From Massospora cicadina (lineage: Eukaryota; Entomophthoromycota; Entomophthoromycetes; Entomophthorales; Entomophthoraceae), in assembly GCA_022478985.1 (NCBI GenBank), contig JAKSZP010010638.1, positions 62,001 through 126,000 of the forward strand: a stretch of DNA of 64,000 nucleotides. The letters run 5' to 3'. Each line of letters starts with the position of its first letter. The first letter of the stretch is position 1. The notes beneath the pieces are model-generated. The model was not told the DNA's origin, did no database searches, and saw only the letters and a list, made by a program, of their open reading frames with translations. This document shows, piece by piece, positions 61,881 to 64,000 of this stretch. The position numbers and the translations under genes are program-made.

Positions 61881-63163
61881 ATAGTCTTAGGGAGCCTGCT
61901 GATCTATCCATCTCTGCAGGCCTTCAAGTTCTTCTTGGATGTAGTCTCAATATTGATTGAGGGAGGAAACAGAAGCCTTAGTAGCCAACTGCTCCTTTGG
62001 GGATTGGATCTCAGTGCTTTGAAGGTGAAGCTGGCTCTAAAGGTGGTCAAACAGGTTTCAAACCCATGACAAGTTTGTTTAAGCTGGGAGTTGCGGGCGT
62101 CTGTAAGCTTGGTAAAGACATTGAAGTTGTCCATTTCATCCAACAACGCCTTGATGGAGACTCTAGGGTCGAGGGGGACTACATCTGATCAGAGTCTGCA
62201 TCCCAATGCTACATTTTGGATTTGATCACGTAGGGCAGCCAGGGATGTTATCACATCCCTCCGCCATGGGTCTTTGGGGCTGCCAGGTGCTGAGGGGCCT
62301 GGGGGCCCTTGAGGCATGTGGGGTCTCTCTGGTACCCAGATCCTTGATGCTCTTTGGGGTCTTCAGGCACCCTAGGTCCTTCAGGTCCTGTACTCATGGA
62401 GGGGTAGTCACGAGATGCAGCTCCTGATAGTGCTGTTATAGGGCTTGTACCAGTTCTTTGACTTGGAGGAGACGCTGATTCCAAGTTTCCTCAAGAAGCT
62501 AAACGTTTTGATGCAGCTGATCCTCAAGGTAGCCAGAGATTCCGTTGTCTAATATTACAATTTGATCTCAGACCTCATTGATCAATCATTGGTTATAAAT
62601 AATGGCTTTGCAGTTGTCATGCATGAAGGAGGAGGAGGCGTCATATAAGTCAATGATGTACTAGTGTAAGCTTTGGGTGAGCCCAGTTACCAGGAGACTT
62701 ATTGAAGGTGTAACCCAACCAGTTGGAGTAGGTGATGGATAGCTGGGTGGACAAAGTTGCAAAGGTAGTGTTTGGGTCCCAGGACGAGTTCTCCTGCTGG
62801 CAGCAGGCCAAGCCATAGAGGTCCCACATGGTGGAAGGTATGGAAGAGGCATGTGAGTGGCTGGAGCAGGCGCCCACAGAGTATATGCCATTTATTAATT
62901 GTTGGGTGATATTGTTAAGGTTTTCATATTAAATTTGGTATTGGCTCCCATCAAGAGAGGGCAAAAAGAGTTGGAATGTGGCCCAGAATTTTAACCTCTC
63001 AGGCTGCAAGGGTGGTGTTGCATATTGCGAGTTACTAACCCATCAAGCAATGCTTCTCAATTGACCAGCTGATTGGTCTTCAGGGCTGCTAGTACTTTCC
63101 ATTGTTTGTGATAGACTTTTTAACTTAGGACATCTTGGAGACCCCTGTAGTGAACACCAAGTT
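61881..63163 (-). other. 5' untranslated and pre-gag part of the full-length gypsy element
   Basis: Lies between PBS and the recognisable gag. Minus-strand open pieces at 62484-62251 (Pro/Gly-rich) and 62891-62650 may belong to an extended gag N terminus but show no motif. Plus-strand open frames here are antisense shadows. Confidence 0.45.
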
Positions 63164-63575
63164 TTTCAGCGCTACAGTTTTTAGACTGCCACTGAGGTTC
63201 AAAGGTGGTTCAAAGTTGGAAATTTGGAAAAGGCGCTGAGAAGAAAAACGGAAAATTGGATTAGAATACTGAGTGCTTTATTAAATCAAAAGGTGTTGAT
63301 ATTTATAGGGTAAGTATGGACTTGGTGCCTCAGGGATCAATGGAGCCCCATCCGTTCAGGATCTTTACTGATCTTCCAGTTTGGCCGCCTTGTGGTAATC
63401 CTTAAAGGAATTCACCGCCCACCTGACTTAATTGGTGGAAACGCCGCCCCACGTGATTCAGGAATATGGGAGAAGGATCCTGAAGTCAGTTTCGCTTGGT
63501 TAGGTTTAAACTGATTCAGTACGGCCTGATCTGGAAGTGGAGAATTTGATTCATTTGTTATATCAAATTCTGACA
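63164..63575 (-). repeat. 5' LTR of the full-length gypsy element
   Basis: 412 bp, partner of 57081-57493. The CCCCTGTAGTGAACACCAA at 63142-63160 just inside is the complement of the primer-binding site. Confidence 0.88.
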
Positions 63576-64000
63576 AGTATGTTTATCCGCCATTCTAATA
63601 TTGTGAAAATATTCTGCAAGCATTAGTGCCTCTTTTCTAATTTTTTAGATGTTAAGTTTATAAGGTAGCAGTACTTAACAGGTACTGCAGTTGCTCTATT
63701 TTTATTATTTACTTTCCCTAGTTTTATTAAGTGATATTTGATTTTCAATATTATATAGATTAAGTAATTTGCAAATACCAATTTTTGTCTATGTGAACCC
63801 TTGGGATTCCCTGGCACGTAGTAGTATTGTCCCTACTCACTATCAATCTAACTGTGCAGATGGCTGTACCAGAGATACATTGACTTTTGCTTTGGGTATA
63901 ACTCATTCTGAGTGACAGTAAAGTCTAATTACTATCAGCAAGCTCCATGAAATGTCCTGATAATGCTTGCTCTAGCACCCTACACCCCTTAATTATCCAG
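63576..64000. other. No gene recognised at the right edge
   Basis: AT-rich with frequent stops. The minus open frame at 63623-63817 has no recognisable product. It may be the continuation of the element interrupted at 57080, but no motif proves it. Confidence 0.35.

Larger units (their letters stand above)
57081..63575 (-). mobile_element. Full-length but inactive minus-strand Ty3/gypsy element
   Basis: LTRs at 57081-57493 and 63164-63575. On the minus strand the element runs gag (61880-61234), protease (60920-60690), RT (60293-59100), RNase H (58954-58526) and integrase (58460-57600). The PBS (TTGGTGTTCACTACAGGGG) abuts the right LTR and the polypurine tract (TTGAGGGGTGCG) the left. LTRs begin TGTCAGAATT on that strand. 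The flanking 5-mers, GACTT and AGTAT, do not match, so no target duplication is seen. RT, protease and integrase each carry a disabling change. It is the likely autonomous relative of the gag-protease element at 28500-32515. Confidence 0.88.

Overview
Eukaryotic nuclear DNA, most likely from a fungus or fungus-like protist with a repeat-rich genome. One GC-rich, CpG-rich protein-coding locus sits in about 58 kb of AT-rich, CpG-poor, decayed and nested transposable elements. There are no bacterial operons, ribosome-binding sites, intact tRNA/rRNA genes or CRISPR arrays. The species cannot be fixed from the sequence. A fatty acyl-CoA reductase fused to a GPAT/DHAPAT-type acyltransferase, few introns, Ty3/gypsy chromoviruses, a Helitron and tRNA-derived SINEs would fit an early-diverging fungus, and an amoebozoan is not excluded.

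Layout. 1-1579: no recognised gene. 1580-12021: old plus-strand Ty3/gypsy element with a smaller LTR element nested at 3628-6739 (perfect 5-bp target duplication). 12022-13280: integrase scrap of another gypsy element. 15447-16100: seven-unit, about 95-bp tandem repeat. 16540-23500: a CpG-retaining domain holding the only convincing host gene, 19238-23268 (reductase half plus acyltransferase half, joined across one frame change that a 35-nt intron could explain). 23330-28500: tandem repeats, a SINE, a degenerate Helitron and a second SINE copy in opposite orientation. 28500-32515: fairly young gag-protease-only LTR element. 32516-41160: non-coding dispersed repeats, another SINE with a 19-bp target duplication, and tiny insertions. 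41162-52440: minus-strand chromovirus whose chromodomain is split by a plus-strand chromovirus at 41276-46954. 52440-57080: minus-strand chromovirus with an internal inversion inside its integrase. 57081-63575: minus-strand gypsy element with both LTRs and all domains, but inactivated.

How it fits together. The host gene probably supplies two steps that meet in ether-lipid or wax metabolism: acyl-CoA to fatty alcohol, and acylation of DHAP or glycerol-3-phosphate. The elements share related primer-binding sites and TGTCA-type LTR ends. The gag-protease element at 28500-32515 has gag and protease closely related to the full-length element at 57081-63575, so it may have been mobilised in trans by that family. 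CpG loss in the repeats, seen directly between SINE copies and between tandem units, suggests methylated, deaminating repeats around an unmethylated gene island.
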